Below are positions 51,815-61,835 of a DNA stretch of 64,000 nt, in pieces. The notes under the pieces are model-generated. The model was not told where the DNA came from. It saw nothing but the letters and a program-made list of their open reading frames with translations, and ran no database searches. Numbering within the stretch: the stretch's first letter is position 1; every line of letters starts with the position of its first letter. The stretch is from G965216905 sp965216905 (GTDB lineage Bacteria; Actinomycetota; Acidimicrobiia; Spongiisociales; ZC4RG35), in NCBI GenBank assembly GCA_965216905.1, contig OZ244213.1, positions 3,224,001 through 3,288,000 on the forward strand, in the 5' to 3' direction. The translations under genes were made by a program, and so were the position numbers.

Positions 51815-51857
51815 GTCGTGGGGCGTCCGGGCGGACCAACCACGGAGATGAGACAAC

Positions 51858-53093
51858 GTGCCACACGGTTACTGTACCGAGTGTTCAGCCCGGGTCACCG
51901 TCGAGGACGGTCGATGCCTGCTCGACCACACCGTCGACCCGGCCACCATCAGTGCCCTGCCCGGGCGCCGACGCGCCCGCCGTGGCATCCTGCACGCCGG
52001 CAACTCCCTGCGCCGGTCCGCCGAGTCCCCCGGTGGGACGACCGGCCTCGCCACCGCCGAGCGGCTCACCACCATCGTCGACCGCACCCGGCCGGCTCCC
52101 CGGGCCGACCTCTCCGTCACCCCGCCCGGCGGGACCCCCAACAGCCGCACCGTCCCGCCGCCCCCCGAGACCGCCGACCCTCGCTACGACACCCTGGAAC
52201 ACGCCCTGGTGGTGTGGAGCGACCTCGACGTCGTCGAGATCGACACCGCCACCGCGGTGATGGAGCCACCGGTTCGCACCCAACCCACCGAGACCGAGGT
52301 CTACGAACCTCCGCCCAGCGAGTCGGTCCCCGCCGACACCCCCTGGCTTCCCACCGATCCGGTGCTGTCGGAGGCGCCCGATCACCGGCCGGGACAACGC
52401 TGGTTCCTGATCGCGGCGGTGACCGTGCTGCTCGGTCTGGTGCTGACCATCGCCAACCTGGTGGGCGGATCCGGCGACCTCGAAGCGGTCGAGACGTCGG
52501 CCGCCGGACTCGTCGATGCCATCTCGGCGGTCGTCGAGAGCGGACCCGTCGACCGCCCGCTGGCCGAACTCGACCAGGCCGCCCGCCGGCTGTTCGACGA
52601 CGCCACCGGGCTGGCAGAGGGAACCCCCAGCCGGGCCGCCGCCCTCGACGCCGCCGGCCGGTCACTCGAGATCGAACGAACCATGGGGGCGTCCGACGCC
52701 TACCGGGCGTCATTCGAGGTGGTCAGCCCGCTGCCGTCGCTGCCCACCAACGCCACCGTCGCCGAGCTCTCCGACATCAGCCAGCGCTACATCGACTGGT
52801 CGTCGGCCATGCAGACGCTGCTGGGCGAAGCCCCCACCACCGAGGCCTACCTCGACTTCCGGGCCGAGGCCGCCACCGCCGACGCCGCCCTGGAGGCGAT
52901 CGGCACCACCTACCTCGACGCCCTGCGCAACGACGACTCCCAGACCGCCACCGTCGCCCGCGACCAGGCCCGCACCCTGATCTCGAGCCTCACCGCCCAA
53001 CTGGCCGACGCCGAAGCCGACCTGCAGGGCTGGCTGGAGGCCGAGTCGACCACGGTGGCCGAGACGCTGGCGCGAATCGGTCGCGAGACCTGA
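51858..53093 (+). CDS. Membrane protein with N-terminal zinc-ribbon-like Cys pair
   Basis: 411 residues from GTG. The N-terminus MPHGYCTECSARVTVEDGRCLLDH has three cysteines suggesting half a zinc ribbon. A Pro/Thr-rich linker follows, then one membrane helix (WFLIAAVTVLLGLVLTIANLV, about 182-202) and an extracytoplasmic helical domain (about 210-411) with coiled-coil character. No family is recognised. It is divergent from dut. Confidence 0.65.
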   Translation: MPHGYCTECSARVTVEDGRCLLDHTVDPATISALPGRRRARRGILHAGNSLRRSAESPGGTTGLATAERLTTIVDRTRPAPRADLSVTPPGGTPNSRTVPPPPETADPRYDTLEHALVVWSDLDVVEIDTATAVMEPPVRTQPTETEVYEPPPSESVPADTPWLPTDPVLSEAPDHRPGQRWFLIAAVTVLLGLVLTIANLVGGSGDLEAVETSAAGLVDAISAVVESGPVDRPLAELDQAARRLFDDATGLAEGTPSRAAALDAAGRSLEIERTMGASDAYRASFEVVSPLPSLPTNATVAELSDISQRYIDWSSAMQTLLGEAPTTEAYLDFRAEAATADAALEAIGTTYLDALRNDDSQTATVARDQARTLISSLTAQLADAEADLQGWLEAESTTVAETLARIGRET

Positions 53094-53123
53094 CGGAGGG
53101 CAGACGACCCGGCCGACCGCCGG

Positions 53124-53636
53124 TCAGGGCCGGCGCCCCGTCTCCGGCTGACCGGCCTCGATCGGTTCCGTCTCCATGCTGGTGTCGATGGGGGGCGCCT
53201 CCATTTGGGCCAGCTCGCGCTCAAAGTCCTCGGTGACCTCGAAGTCCTTGTACACCGAGGCAAACCGGAGATAGGCGACCTCGTCGAACGCCCGGAGGCG
53301 ATCGAGGATCAGCGCCCCCACCTCGTCGGTGGGCATCGGGACGGCCGAACCGCGGGCGGCCGCCTCGACCTCGTCGACGATGGCCTCGATGGTCTCCTCG
53401 GCATCGGCCCGGTCCGCCATCGCCGCCAGCAGTCCCCGCCGGATCTTCTCCGCCTGGAACGCCTCGGTGGCGCCGTCGCGCTTGCGCACCAGCACCGAGT
53501 GCACGATCCGCTCGTAGGTGGTGTAGCGGAAGTCACAGGCCTCACACACCCGGCGCCGGCGGATGGAGGTGTGTTGGTCGGCCGGGCGGCTGTCGATCAC
53601 CCGGCTCTCCAGGTGATCGCAGGAAGGACACCGCAT
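53124..53636 (-). CDS. nrdR: Transcriptional repressor NrdR
   Basis: The zinc ribbon MRCPSCDHLESRVIDSRP, then CEACDFRYTTYER, precedes an ATP-cone (VRKRDGATEAFQAEKIRRGLLAA onwards). NrdR senses dATP/ATP and represses ribonucleotide reductase genes. The protein is 170 residues, slightly longer than usual because of a Pro/Glu tail. It lies downstream of the SOS-controlled LysM gene, the same order as Rv2718c-Rv2719c-lexA in mycobacteria. Confidence 0.96.
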   Translation of the reverse strand: MRCPSCDHLESRVIDSRPADQHTSIRRRRVCEACDFRYTTYERIVHSVLVRKRDGATEAFQAEKIRRGLLAAMADRADAEETIEAIVDEVEAAARGSAVPMPTDEVGALILDRLRAFDEVAYLRFASVYKDFEVTEDFERELAQMEAPPIDTSMETEPIEAGQPETGRRP

Positions 53637-53762
53637 GAGCGGCCTCAGGCTACCTCGGGGGTCGGGGGAGCCGTCACCCCAACGACGAAGCACCAGGCAT
53701 TCGTTCCGGTTTGGCCGCTTCGCGGGGCGGTGGTCGGGAGGACGTGCCACCGCCGGGAGCGA

Positions 53763-54053
53763 TCAGGACGGCAGCCGCAGGTGCTGGCCCACCTGGATGA
53801 CGGAGGTCTCCAAGCCGTTGGCATCCCGGATCTGGGAGACGATGGCCGGGATGGTTCCTTCGACGTCGAGGCCGCGGGCGATGTCCCACAGGGTGTCGCC
53901 GGCGACCACCCGGTACTCGACGTAGTGGACCGGTTCGCGTGCCCCCACCTCACCTCCGACGAGGAGGAAGACCGACGCCAACGCAATCAGGACGATGAAC
54001 AGCCTGCCGGCGGACCGCCGGGCAGACACATTGGAGCTGCGTTGATACTGCAT
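53763..54053 (-). CDS. LysM-domain membrane protein, SOS-linked cell-division inhibitor candidate
   Basis: 96 residues: a basic N-terminus, one membrane helix (LFIVLIALASVFLLVGGEVG, about 18-37) and a LysM domain (YRVVAGDTLWDIARGLDVEG through VGQHLRLP). A GAGGAGGAG site precedes the ATG. It is divergent from lexA, with three LexA boxes between them, in the same position as mycobacterial Rv2719c (ChiZ) and corynebacterial DivS, which block division after DNA damage. The functional link comes from synteny and topology. Confidence 0.85.
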   Translation of the reverse strand: MQYQRSSNVSARRSAGRLFIVLIALASVFLLVGGEVGAREPVHYVEYRVVAGDTLWDIARGLDVEGTIPAIVSQIRDANGLETSVIQVGQHLRLPS

Positions 54054-54223
54054 CGATCTCCTCCTCGTCGTGGCCGGCCGTCGAGAGGGCCGGTCGGTGA
54101 GAACGTACGAGCCGCCGGTGACAGAAACCGCGTCAGAGGCTGGGACAGAAGCTGGGACATGAGCTGGGCCCGTTGGGTGGATGGTGGTGATCCGGACGTG
54201 GGATGGTGAGAGGGTGCTTGAAT

Positions 54224-54287
54224 CGAACATGTGTTCTGGGTACCATACCGAACGCATGTTCGATTCGTCAAGTCGAACGAGTGTTCG
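54224..54287. promoter_or_regulatory. Three LexA boxes between lexA and the LysM gene
   Basis: CGAAC-N4-GTTC(G/T) sites at 54224-54237, 54249-54262 and 54274-54287. The latter two are perfect and the first ends in T. Start-to-start spacing is exactly 25 bp, so all lie on nearly the same face pattern. They should repress lexA and the LysM gene together. Confidence 0.93.
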
Positions 54288-54317
54288 GTTAGGCTGAATC
54301 CGAACCGAAGCGAACCA

Positions 54318-54369
54318 AGACCGGCAACGCAGACCGGCAACGCAGACCGGCAACACAGACCGGGACACC
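54318..54369. repeat. Four 13-bp tandem repeats in the lexA leader
   Basis: AGACCGGCAACGC occurs twice exactly (54318, 54331), then AGACCGGCAACAC (54344) and AGACCGGGACACC (54357). The array ends 16 bp before the lexA start and would be in the mRNA leader. Confidence 0.85.
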
Positions 54370-54385
54370 GGAGAGGAGCGGGCAC

Positions 54386-55042
54386 ATGTCACCCAGCGAG
54401 CGACGTGCATCCGAGCAGCTGACCGAGCGTCAGCGCCAGGTGCTGGATCACATCAAGTCCACGGTGACCGACCGCGGGTACCCGCCGTCGGTGCGCGAGA
54501 TCTGCGAGGCGGTGGGGCTGTCCTCGCCGTCGACGGTCCACAGCCATCTGGCGTCGCTGGCCAAGGCCGGGCTCATCCGCCGCGACCCGACCAAGCCACG
54601 CGCCATCGAGATCCTCGACGTCGACACCGAGCCGGCGGCGGTGCCCGACCTCGGTGAACACGTGCGGTCCGTGCCCCTGTTGGGACGGATCGCCGCCGGC
54701 CGGCCGGTGCTGGCCACAGAGCAGATCGAAGACGTGGTGCCCCTCCCCACCGACCTGGTGGGCAACGACCCGGTGTTCATGCTGCGGGTGTCCGGCGACT
54801 CGATGGTAGAGGCCGGCATCCTCGACGGCGACCTGGTGGTGGTACGGCGCCAGGACGACGCCAACGACGGCGAGATCATCGCCGCCCTCGTCGAAGAGGA
54901 AGAGGCGACCGTCAAGCGGATCCGCCGCCGGGACGGCAAGGTGGTGCTGGAGTCCGAGAACCCGGCCTACGAACCGATGGTCTTCGAGCGGGACGTCCGC
55001 ATCCTCGGCAAGGTCGTCTCGGTGCTCCGCAAGGTGCGCTGA
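54386..55042 (+). CDS. lexA: SOS repressor LexA
   Basis: 218 residues. The winged helix comprises LTERQRQVLDHIKSTVTDRG and VREICEAVGLSSPSTVHSHLASL. The Ala-Gly cleavage site is in LLGRIAAGRPVLA, the catalytic Ser in GDSMVEAGILDGD and the Lys in EEEATVKRIRRR. It represses SOS genes until RecA filaments trigger self-cleavage. It is preceded by three LexA boxes (autoregulation) and a 13-bp repeat leader. Confidence 0.97.
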   Translation: MSPSERRASEQLTERQRQVLDHIKSTVTDRGYPPSVREICEAVGLSSPSTVHSHLASLAKAGLIRRDPTKPRAIEILDVDTEPAAVPDLGEHVRSVPLLGRIAAGRPVLATEQIEDVVPLPTDLVGNDPVFMLRVSGDSMVEAGILDGDLVVVRRQDDANDGEIIAALVEEEEATVKRIRRRDGKVVLESENPAYEPMVFERDVRILGKVVSVLRKVR

Positions 55043-55065
55043 GCGCAACCTCCTCCGCCGGGCGC

Positions 55066-55842
55066 TCAGACCCAGTCGCCGGCGAATACGGTCACCGCCG
55101 GGCCGGTCAGCCAGGCGACCCCGTCGACGTCGAGGTCGACCCGACCGGTCCCGCCGGGGACGGTCACCATCACCGAACCCTCCGTCCGATGCAGCGGCGC
55201 ATCGTCGGGCGCCGACGCCAGATACACCGCGGCGGTGGCGACCATGCCCGTCCCACAGGCCATGGTCTCGCCCACCCCTCGCTCCCACACCCGCATGTGC
55301 ACCACGCCATCGTCGGAAGGCTCGACGAACTCGACGTTGGTGCCCGCCGGGAACAGCGGATGGGTCTCCACCACCCGACCGATACCGGCCACGTCGACCA
55401 TCGACACGTCCTCGACCACTCGCACCGCGTGCGGGTTCCCCACCGACACCCTCCGGTACTCCGACCCGGCCACCGACACCGTGTCGCCGACCGCGGGGCT
55501 GCCGATCTCCACCGTCACCCGGTCGTCGTCGGCCACCGACACCCGACGCGGACCGTCCGGGGTGCGCACCGTGAATCGGGAGCCGGCGACCAGCCCGCGG
55601 TCGTGGGCGTACCGGGCGACGCAGCGGAGGCCGTTGCCGCACATCTCGGCGGGGGTGCCGTCGGCGTTCCAGTAGTCCATCGTGACGGTGTCGCCGTCGA
55701 GTCCCACCCGCAGCACGCCGTCGGCACCCACCCCGGTGCGGCGGTCGCACAGCGCCGCCACCATCTCCGGGTCGAAGCCCGGCTCGTCGGCGGCGACGAC
55801 CACGAAGTCGTTGGCCAGCCCATGCATCTTGACGAATCTCAT
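55066..55842 (-). CDS. dapF: Diaminopimelate epimerase
   Basis: 258 residues. The two catalytic cysteines are in MCGNGLRCVARYAH (about 68-81) and METMACGTGMVATAAVYL (about 200). MRFVKMHGLANDFVVV is the typical N-terminus. The enzyme converts LL- to meso-diaminopimelate for lysine and peptidoglycan synthesis. It begins 8 bp after miaA on the same strand, so the order miaB-miaA-dapF is probably an operon. Confidence 0.96.
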   Translation of the reverse strand: MRFVKMHGLANDFVVVAADEPGFDPEMVAALCDRRTGVGADGVLRVGLDGDTVTMDYWNADGTPAEMCGNGLRCVARYAHDRGLVAGSRFTVRTPDGPRRVSVADDDRVTVEIGSPAVGDTVSVAGSEYRRVSVGNPHAVRVVEDVSMVDVAGIGRVVETHPLFPAGTNVEFVEPSDDGVVHMRVWERGVGETMACGTGMVATAAVYLASAPDDAPLHRTEGSVMVTVPGGTGRVDLDVDGVAWLTGPAVTVFAGDWV

Positions 55843-55849
55843 CGGTGTC

Positions 55850-56749
55850 TCATCGGGGCAGCTCCAGACCTGTCAGGCAGCGTTCGAGGCGGACCGCCGG
55901 GTCGTCGGACCACTCCAGCCAGGATATCCGGGGGTCACGCCGGAAGAAGGTCCGCTGACGGCGGGCCAGCCGCATGGTGGCGTCGGCCACCGCGGCGAAT
56001 CCGACGTCGGCGGGCACCTCGCCGGAGACCACCGGCAGCAGCTCCTTGTACCCCACCGCCTGGCCGCTGGTCCGCCCCAGCCGGCCGGCCAGCGACGCCA
56101 CCTCCTCCAACAGCCCGGCGGCCCGCATGGCGGCCACCCGCCGCTCGATCCGCTCCCGGATCTGCTCGCCCGGGTCGAACGCCACCGCCCGGAAGGCCAG
56201 CTTCGGCCGGTAGGCGGCGACGTCGGAGGCCTCCGCACCGGTCGCCCGCCGGGTGGGGGTCCGGCCGGTGAGGCGCCACACCTCCACCGCCCGCACCACC
56301 CGGCGGCGGTTGGCCAGATCGACGTGGGCTCCGGCATCGGGGTCGGCCCCGACCAGTTCGGCGACCAGCGCCTCGGTGGGTTGGGACTCCAGCTCGCCCC
56401 GCAGCACCGGATCGGAGGGGGCAAAGGTCAGCGGGTCGACCACCGCCCGGAAGTGCAGGCCGCTGCCGCCGGCGATGACCACCGGCCGGGCGGGCAGATC
56501 GTCGATGAACGCCCGGGCGACGCGTTGAAACTCGGCCACCGTGAACTCGTGCTCCGGGCAGACCAGATCGATCATCCCGTGGGGGATGCGCCGGCGCTCG
56601 TCGAGGGTGGGTTTGGCCGTGCCGATGTCCATTCCCCGGTACACCTGCATCGAGTCCACCGAGAGCAGGCGGGCACCGATGCGTTCCGCCACCGCCAGCG
56701 CCACTTCGCTCTTGGCGGACGCGGTGGGACCGAGCACCGCCACCAGCAT
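55850..56749 (-). CDS. miaA: tRNA dimethylallyltransferase
   Basis: 299 residues. The P-loop is LGPTASAKSEVAL, then SVDSMQVYRGMDIGTAKP and RRIPHGMIDLV, all MiaA landmarks. It adds a dimethylallyl group to A37 of tRNAs reading UNN codons. The P-loop has Ala before the Lys where MiaA normally has Gly (GPTA-x-GK). It lies 2 bp downstream of miaB, whose product acts next on the same base. Confidence 0.95.
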   Translation of the reverse strand: MLVAVLGPTASAKSEVALAVAERIGARLLSVDSMQVYRGMDIGTAKPTLDERRRIPHGMIDLVCPEHEFTVAEFQRVARAFIDDLPARPVVIAGGSGLHFRAVVDPLTFAPSDPVLRGELESQPTEALVAELVGADPDAGAHVDLANRRRVVRAVEVWRLTGRTPTRRATGAEASDVAAYRPKLAFRAVAFDPGEQIRERIERRVAAMRAAGLLEEVASLAGRLGRTSGQAVGYKELLPVVSGEVPADVGFAAVADATMRLARRQRTFFRRDPRISWLEWSDDPAVRLERCLTGLELPR

Positions 56750-56751
56750 GC

Positions 56752-58137
56752 TCAGACGGGCACGCCGGTGAGGTGATGCAGCGAGGTGTCGACGATCTCC
56801 ACGTCGAGGAACGTACCGACCGGATGCGGCCCCGCCACGTGGACGACCTTCCCACCCCGGGTGCGGGTGGTGGCCACGGCGGGATCCTTCTTCGAGGGTC
56901 CCTCCGAAAGCACCTCCACCGTCTGGCCCGCCCAGCGGGAGGAACGCTCGGCGGTGATGGCGTTCTGCAGCTCCAGGAGCCGCTCGAAGCGCCGCTGCAC
57001 GACGTCCCGGTCGACGAAGTGGTCGCTCAGCTCGGCGGCGGCGGTGCCGGGCCGGGGCGAGAAGATGAACATGAACGCCTGATCGAAGCGGGCCTGCTCG
57101 ACCACCTCGAGGGTCAGCTCGAAGTCGGCCTCGGTCTCCCCGGGGTAGCCGACGATGACGTCGGTCGAGACGCTCAGGTCGGGGATCACGTCGCGGGCCA
57201 TCGCCAGCTTGTCGAGGAACCGGCGCCGGTTGTACCCGCGGTGCATGGAAGCGAGGATCCGGTCGGAGCCGCTCTGCAGCGGGAAGTGGAGCTGCTCGCA
57301 CACCGCCTCGGTGGCGGCCATCGCCTCGGCCACGTCCCGGTTGAAGTCGTTGGGATGGGGGCTGGTGAACCGGACCCGGCGGATGCCGTCGACCGCACCC
57401 ACCTGCCGGAGCAGGTCGGCGAACACGGGCCGGCGGCGGCCGTCGATCGCCAGGTCCCGCCCGTAGGTGTCGACGTTCTGGCCCAACAGGGTCACCTCCA
57501 CCACCCCGTCGGCGACCAGCGTCCGCACCTCGCGGAGCACGTCGCCGGGGCGGCGGCTGATCTCGGGGCCGCGGACGGCCGGCACGATGCAGAACGTGCA
57601 GGTGTTGTTGCACCCCACCTGGATCGTCACCCACGCCGAGTGGGGCAGCTCCCGACGGGTCGGGAGGGAGGACGGCATCGCCTGCAGCTCGTCGACCACC
57701 TCGGTGATCGGCCCCCACGACTCGGCGTGGTCGAGCAGGTCGACCACCCGGTCGAGGTTGTGGGTGCCCAAGACGACATCCACCCACGGTGCCCGCTCCC
57801 GTACCAGGTCGCGGTCCTTCTGGGCGGCACAACCACCCACCACCAGCAGCATGTCCGGCCGGGCATCTTTGGCGACCTTCAGGTTGCCCAACGTCCCATA
57901 CAGCCGGTTGTCGGCGTTCTCACGGATGGTGCAGGTGTTCAGGTAGACGACGTCGGCGTCGTCCAGGGTGTCGACCGGGCCCATCCCGTCGGCCTCGAAC
58001 AGGCCGGCGATGCGCTCGGAGTCGTGCTCGTTCATCTGGCACCCGAAGGTCCGGATCAGATACGACTTGCCGCGGCGGGCCGGGACGCGCCGCTCGCGCG
58101 TCCGAACCGTCGGTGTGGGGACCAGCGTCGGTGCCAT
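56752..58137 (-). CDS. miaB: tRNA-2-methylthio-N6-dimethylallyladenosine synthase
   Basis: 461 residues. The N-terminal methylthiotransferase domain (YLIRTFGCQMNEHDSERIAGL) holds the first cluster cysteines, the radical-SAM motif is QVGCNNTCTFCIVPAVRG (C-x3-C-x2-C), and a C-terminal TRAM domain (about 385-455) follows. It adds a methylthio group at C2 of i6A37. It starts 2 bp after the rny stop, in a tight cluster. Confidence 0.96.
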   Translation of the reverse strand: MAPTLVPTPTVRTRERRVPARRGKSYLIRTFGCQMNEHDSERIAGLFEADGMGPVDTLDDADVVYLNTCTIRENADNRLYGTLGNLKVAKDARPDMLLVVGGCAAQKDRDLVRERAPWVDVVLGTHNLDRVVDLLDHAESWGPITEVVDELQAMPSSLPTRRELPHSAWVTIQVGCNNTCTFCIVPAVRGPEISRRPGDVLREVRTLVADGVVEVTLLGQNVDTYGRDLAIDGRRRPVFADLLRQVGAVDGIRRVRFTSPHPNDFNRDVAEAMAATEAVCEQLHFPLQSGSDRILASMHRGYNRRRFLDKLAMARDVIPDLSVSTDVIVGYPGETEADFELTLEVVEQARFDQAFMFIFSPRPGTAAAELSDHFVDRDVVQRRFERLLELQNAITAERSSRWAGQTVEVLSEGPSKKDPAVATTRTRGGKVVHVAGPHPVGTFLDVEIVDTSLHHLTGVPV

Positions 58138-58138
58138 C

Positions 58139-59692
58139 TCAGCGGGCGTAGTCGGTCGCCCGATACTCGCGGATGACCGTCACCTGGATCTGACCCGGGT
58201 ACTGCAGGTCGTCTTCCAGCTTGCGGGCGATCCGGCGGGCCAGGTCGGCGGCGGCCAGGTCGTCGACCTCGCCCGGGTCGACGGCCACCCGCACCTCGCG
58301 GCCCGCCTGCATGGCGAACACCTTCTCCACCCCCTGGAACTCCAGCGCCAGGCTCTCCAGCCGTTCCAGCCGGCGAACGTACGACTCCAGCATCTCCCGG
58401 CGGGCGCCGGGTCGGGCCGCCGACACCGCGTCGGCCGCCTGGACGAGCACGGCCAGCAGCGTCTTCGGTTCCACCTCGTTGTGGTGGGCTTCGATGCCGT
58501 GCACGATGGCCGGGTCCTCCCCGAACCGCCGGGCGATCTCGGCGCCGATCAGGGCATGGGAGCCTTCCACCTCGTGGGTGACCGCCTTGCCGATGTCGTG
58601 CAGCAGCGCCGCCCGCTTGACCGGGGCCGGGTCCAGACCCATCTCGGCCGCCAGCATCGACCCGATGTGGGCGGACTCCACCAGGTGGTTCAGGACGTTC
58701 TGACCGTAGGACGTGCGGTACTTGAGCCGGCCGAGCAGGGTCACCAACTCCGGGTTCATCCGCGACATGCCGACTTCCAGCAGCGCCCACTCCCCGGCGT
58801 CGCGCACCGACTGCTCCACCTCGTCCTTCGCCTTCTCGAACGACTCCTCGATCGACGCCGGATGGATCCGGCCGTCGGCCACCAGCCGCTCCAGGGTCAG
58901 CCGGGCGATCTCGCGCCGCACCGGGTCGAAGGAGGTGATCGACACTGCCTCGGGGGTGTCGTCGACGATCAGGTTCACCCCCGTCACCGACTCCAACGCC
59001 CGGATGTTGCGGCCCTCCCGGCCGATGATCCGACCCTTCATGTCGTCGGACGGCAGCGGAACCACCGACACCGTGGTCTCGGTGACCACCTCACTCGCCA
59101 GCCGTTGGACGGCGGTGGCGAGAATGCGGCGGGCACGACGATCGGCTTCCTCGCGGGCCTTGATCTCCAGGTCCCGGACCAGGACCATCGCCTCGCGGCG
59201 GCCCTCGTCCTCGACCTCGTTGAGGAGCTGTTCCTTGGCGGCCTTGGCGTCGATCCCGGCCATCGCCTCCAGGCGGGCCCGGGCCTCCTCCCGTTCGGAG
59301 GCGGCGGTGGCGCGCAGCTCGACGGCCTCCCGCTCTCGTTCGATCAGCAGCTGCTCACGGGCAGCCAGGTTGGAGGCGCGCTGCTCGAGCGTCTCCTCTC
59401 GCTGCACCAGCCGTCCCTCCATGGTGTCCAGCTCGACCCGGCGGTGCTCCAGGGCAGCGGATTCCCGCTCCCGGAACGACTCGGCGCGGGCTCGTCCCTC
59501 ATCTTCGGCTCTGGCCAGGATCCGCTGCGCCTCGAGGCGGGCGGTGGCGACGGTCTCTTCCGGATCGGGTGTGTCGGATCGGTTCCCAGCCCCAGACCGG
59601 GTACTCAGCTTGGCGATGGCATAGCCGAGCCCCCCGGCGATGACCGTGGCTCCGGCGACGGCGATCGCGATGATGGCTTCGGTTCCCAACAT
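58139..59692 (-). CDS. rny: Ribonuclease Y
   Basis: 517 residues. It has a membrane anchor (AIIAIAVAGATVIAGGLGYAI), a long coiled coil (about 35-200), a KH domain (MKGRIIGREGRNIRALESVTGVNLIVDD) and an HD domain (RAALLHDIGKAVTHEVEGSHALIGAEIA). This endoribonuclease starts mRNA decay at the membrane. All domains are intact. Confidence 0.95.
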   Translation of the reverse strand: MLGTEAIIAIAVAGATVIAGGLGYAIAKLSTRSGAGNRSDTPDPEETVATARLEAQRILARAEDEGRARAESFRERESAALEHRRVELDTMEGRLVQREETLEQRASNLAAREQLLIEREREAVELRATAASEREEARARLEAMAGIDAKAAKEQLLNEVEDEGRREAMVLVRDLEIKAREEADRRARRILATAVQRLASEVVTETTVSVVPLPSDDMKGRIIGREGRNIRALESVTGVNLIVDDTPEAVSITSFDPVRREIARLTLERLVADGRIHPASIEESFEKAKDEVEQSVRDAGEWALLEVGMSRMNPELVTLLGRLKYRTSYGQNVLNHLVESAHIGSMLAAEMGLDPAPVKRAALLHDIGKAVTHEVEGSHALIGAEIARRFGEDPAIVHGIEAHHNEVEPKTLLAVLVQAADAVSAARPGARREMLESYVRRLERLESLALEFQGVEKVFAMQAGREVRVAVDPGEVDDLAAADLARRIARKLEDDLQYPGQIQVTVIREYRATDYAR

Positions 59693-59846
59693 TTCCTCGC
59701 TTCACACCGAGTAACGATGTCGGGTGGAGTCCGGCCCAGCCATCCGGGGCCACGTCATCGAATTGGCGCAGCGACCTCGAAGAACCCGGAGCCCGGTGCG
59801 GTCGTCGGGGCCGATGATCGTCGGGCACCATCGGCACCGAGACACA

Positions 59847-59876
59847 TGTGCCGAGACCCTCGGGGGTCCCGGCACA
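59847..59876 (-). terminator. Hairpin downstream of recA
   Basis: TGTGCCG/CGGCACA plus an inner GACCC/GGGTC stem separated by one mismatch, with a 4-nt loop. It lies between the recA stop and the rny start and would end the recA transcript. The rest of 59693-60093 shows no gene; recX, often next to recA, is absent here. Confidence 0.65.
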
Positions 59877-60093
59877 CACAATCGCACAGGCGTCCGCTCC
59901 TCTTCGCCGTGAAGGCGACCGGCTTCTCAGGCCGGAGATCGGTCTCGCTGGTCGATGAAGATCGGTGACATCTGTTCTCAGTGGTTGTTCAGTCGGTTCT
60001 CTGTGTGTGTGCGTTCAAGCCTAACGGCCGGCAATCGATTTCGGGAGGGTTCTCGCCGCCCCAGGACACCACCCGACCTCGGTGCGACCGCCG

Positions 60094-61161
<1,068 letters not shown>

Positions 61162-61260
61162 CTCGATCCTCTCGTCGTCTCGTTCCGTGCTCCGCACCGT
61201 ACGGAGCGGGGCTGACAGAAACGAGGCTTTGGTCGCCGTCGTGTGAGCGGCCAGGCTACA

Positions 61261-61274
61261 CGAACGTCTGTTCG
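61261..61274. promoter_or_regulatory. LexA box of recA
   Basis: CGAAC-GTCT-GTTCG, a perfect actinobacterial LexA site 100 bp upstream of the recA start, preceded by ACA and followed by ATT. Confidence 0.92.
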
Positions 61275-61298
61275 ATTGGTGGCAATCGCCTTCGGCGC

Positions 61299-61835
61299 TC
61301 AGAGGGGGAAGGTCTCGATCGGCCGGTAGCGGGTTCCCTCCGGACCGCCGAGCAGCGACTCGAACACCGTCACCTCCTCGACCAGGTCGCGGATGGGACC
61401 CAACGGGGTCGCCAGCAGCGCCGTCACGTCGGCGGGCGGGCGGATCCGGGACAGGCTGAGATGGGGATGGAAGGGCCGGTCCTCGGGTGGGAACCCGGCC
61501 GCCTGACAGGCCTCCTCGACCTGGGCCGCCAACTCCTCCAGCCCGGCGGCATGGATTCCGGCCCACAGCACCGTTGCCCGGCGGGCTCGGGGAAAGGCGC
61601 CCATGCCCACGATCGACACGTCGAGGGGATCGAGGTCGATCTCCTCGTCGAGGGCGGCGAGGAGGCGATCGGTGGCGACGTCCCCGGCGTCGCCGACGAA
61701 GCGCAGGGTGACGTGCCAGTTGCGGGGAGGGGTGGGCCGCCCGGGGAGCGGGCCGATGCCGTCGACCACCTCGGCCAGCACCGCCCGGGCCAGCCGGCCC
61801 AGGTCCAGCCCCACGAAGAGACGCCGCTCAGCCAT
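61299..61835 (-). CDS. thpR: RNA 2',3'-cyclic phosphodiesterase
   Basis: 178 residues of the 2H family with HVTLRFVGD and HPHLSLSRIRPP, the two catalytic H-x-T/S motifs, and RLFVGLDL at the N-terminus. It opens 2',3'-cyclic phosphates at RNA ends. Its start overlaps the cinA stop by 8 bp, the usual cinA-thpR-recA arrangement of actinobacteria. Confidence 0.92.
   Translation of the reverse strand: MAERRLFVGLDLGRLARAVLAEVVDGIGPLPGRPTPPRNWHVTLRFVGDAGDVATDRLLAALDEEIDLDPLDVSIVGMGAFPRARRATVLWAGIHAAGLEELAAQVEEACQAAGFPPEDRPFHPHLSLSRIRPPADVTALLATPLGPIRDLVEEVTVFESLLGGPEGTRYRPIETFPL

Noticed and set aside
59693..60093. recX gene next to recA
   Set aside because: No RecX-like frame on either strand in the 400 bp; only a terminator hairpin is visible.
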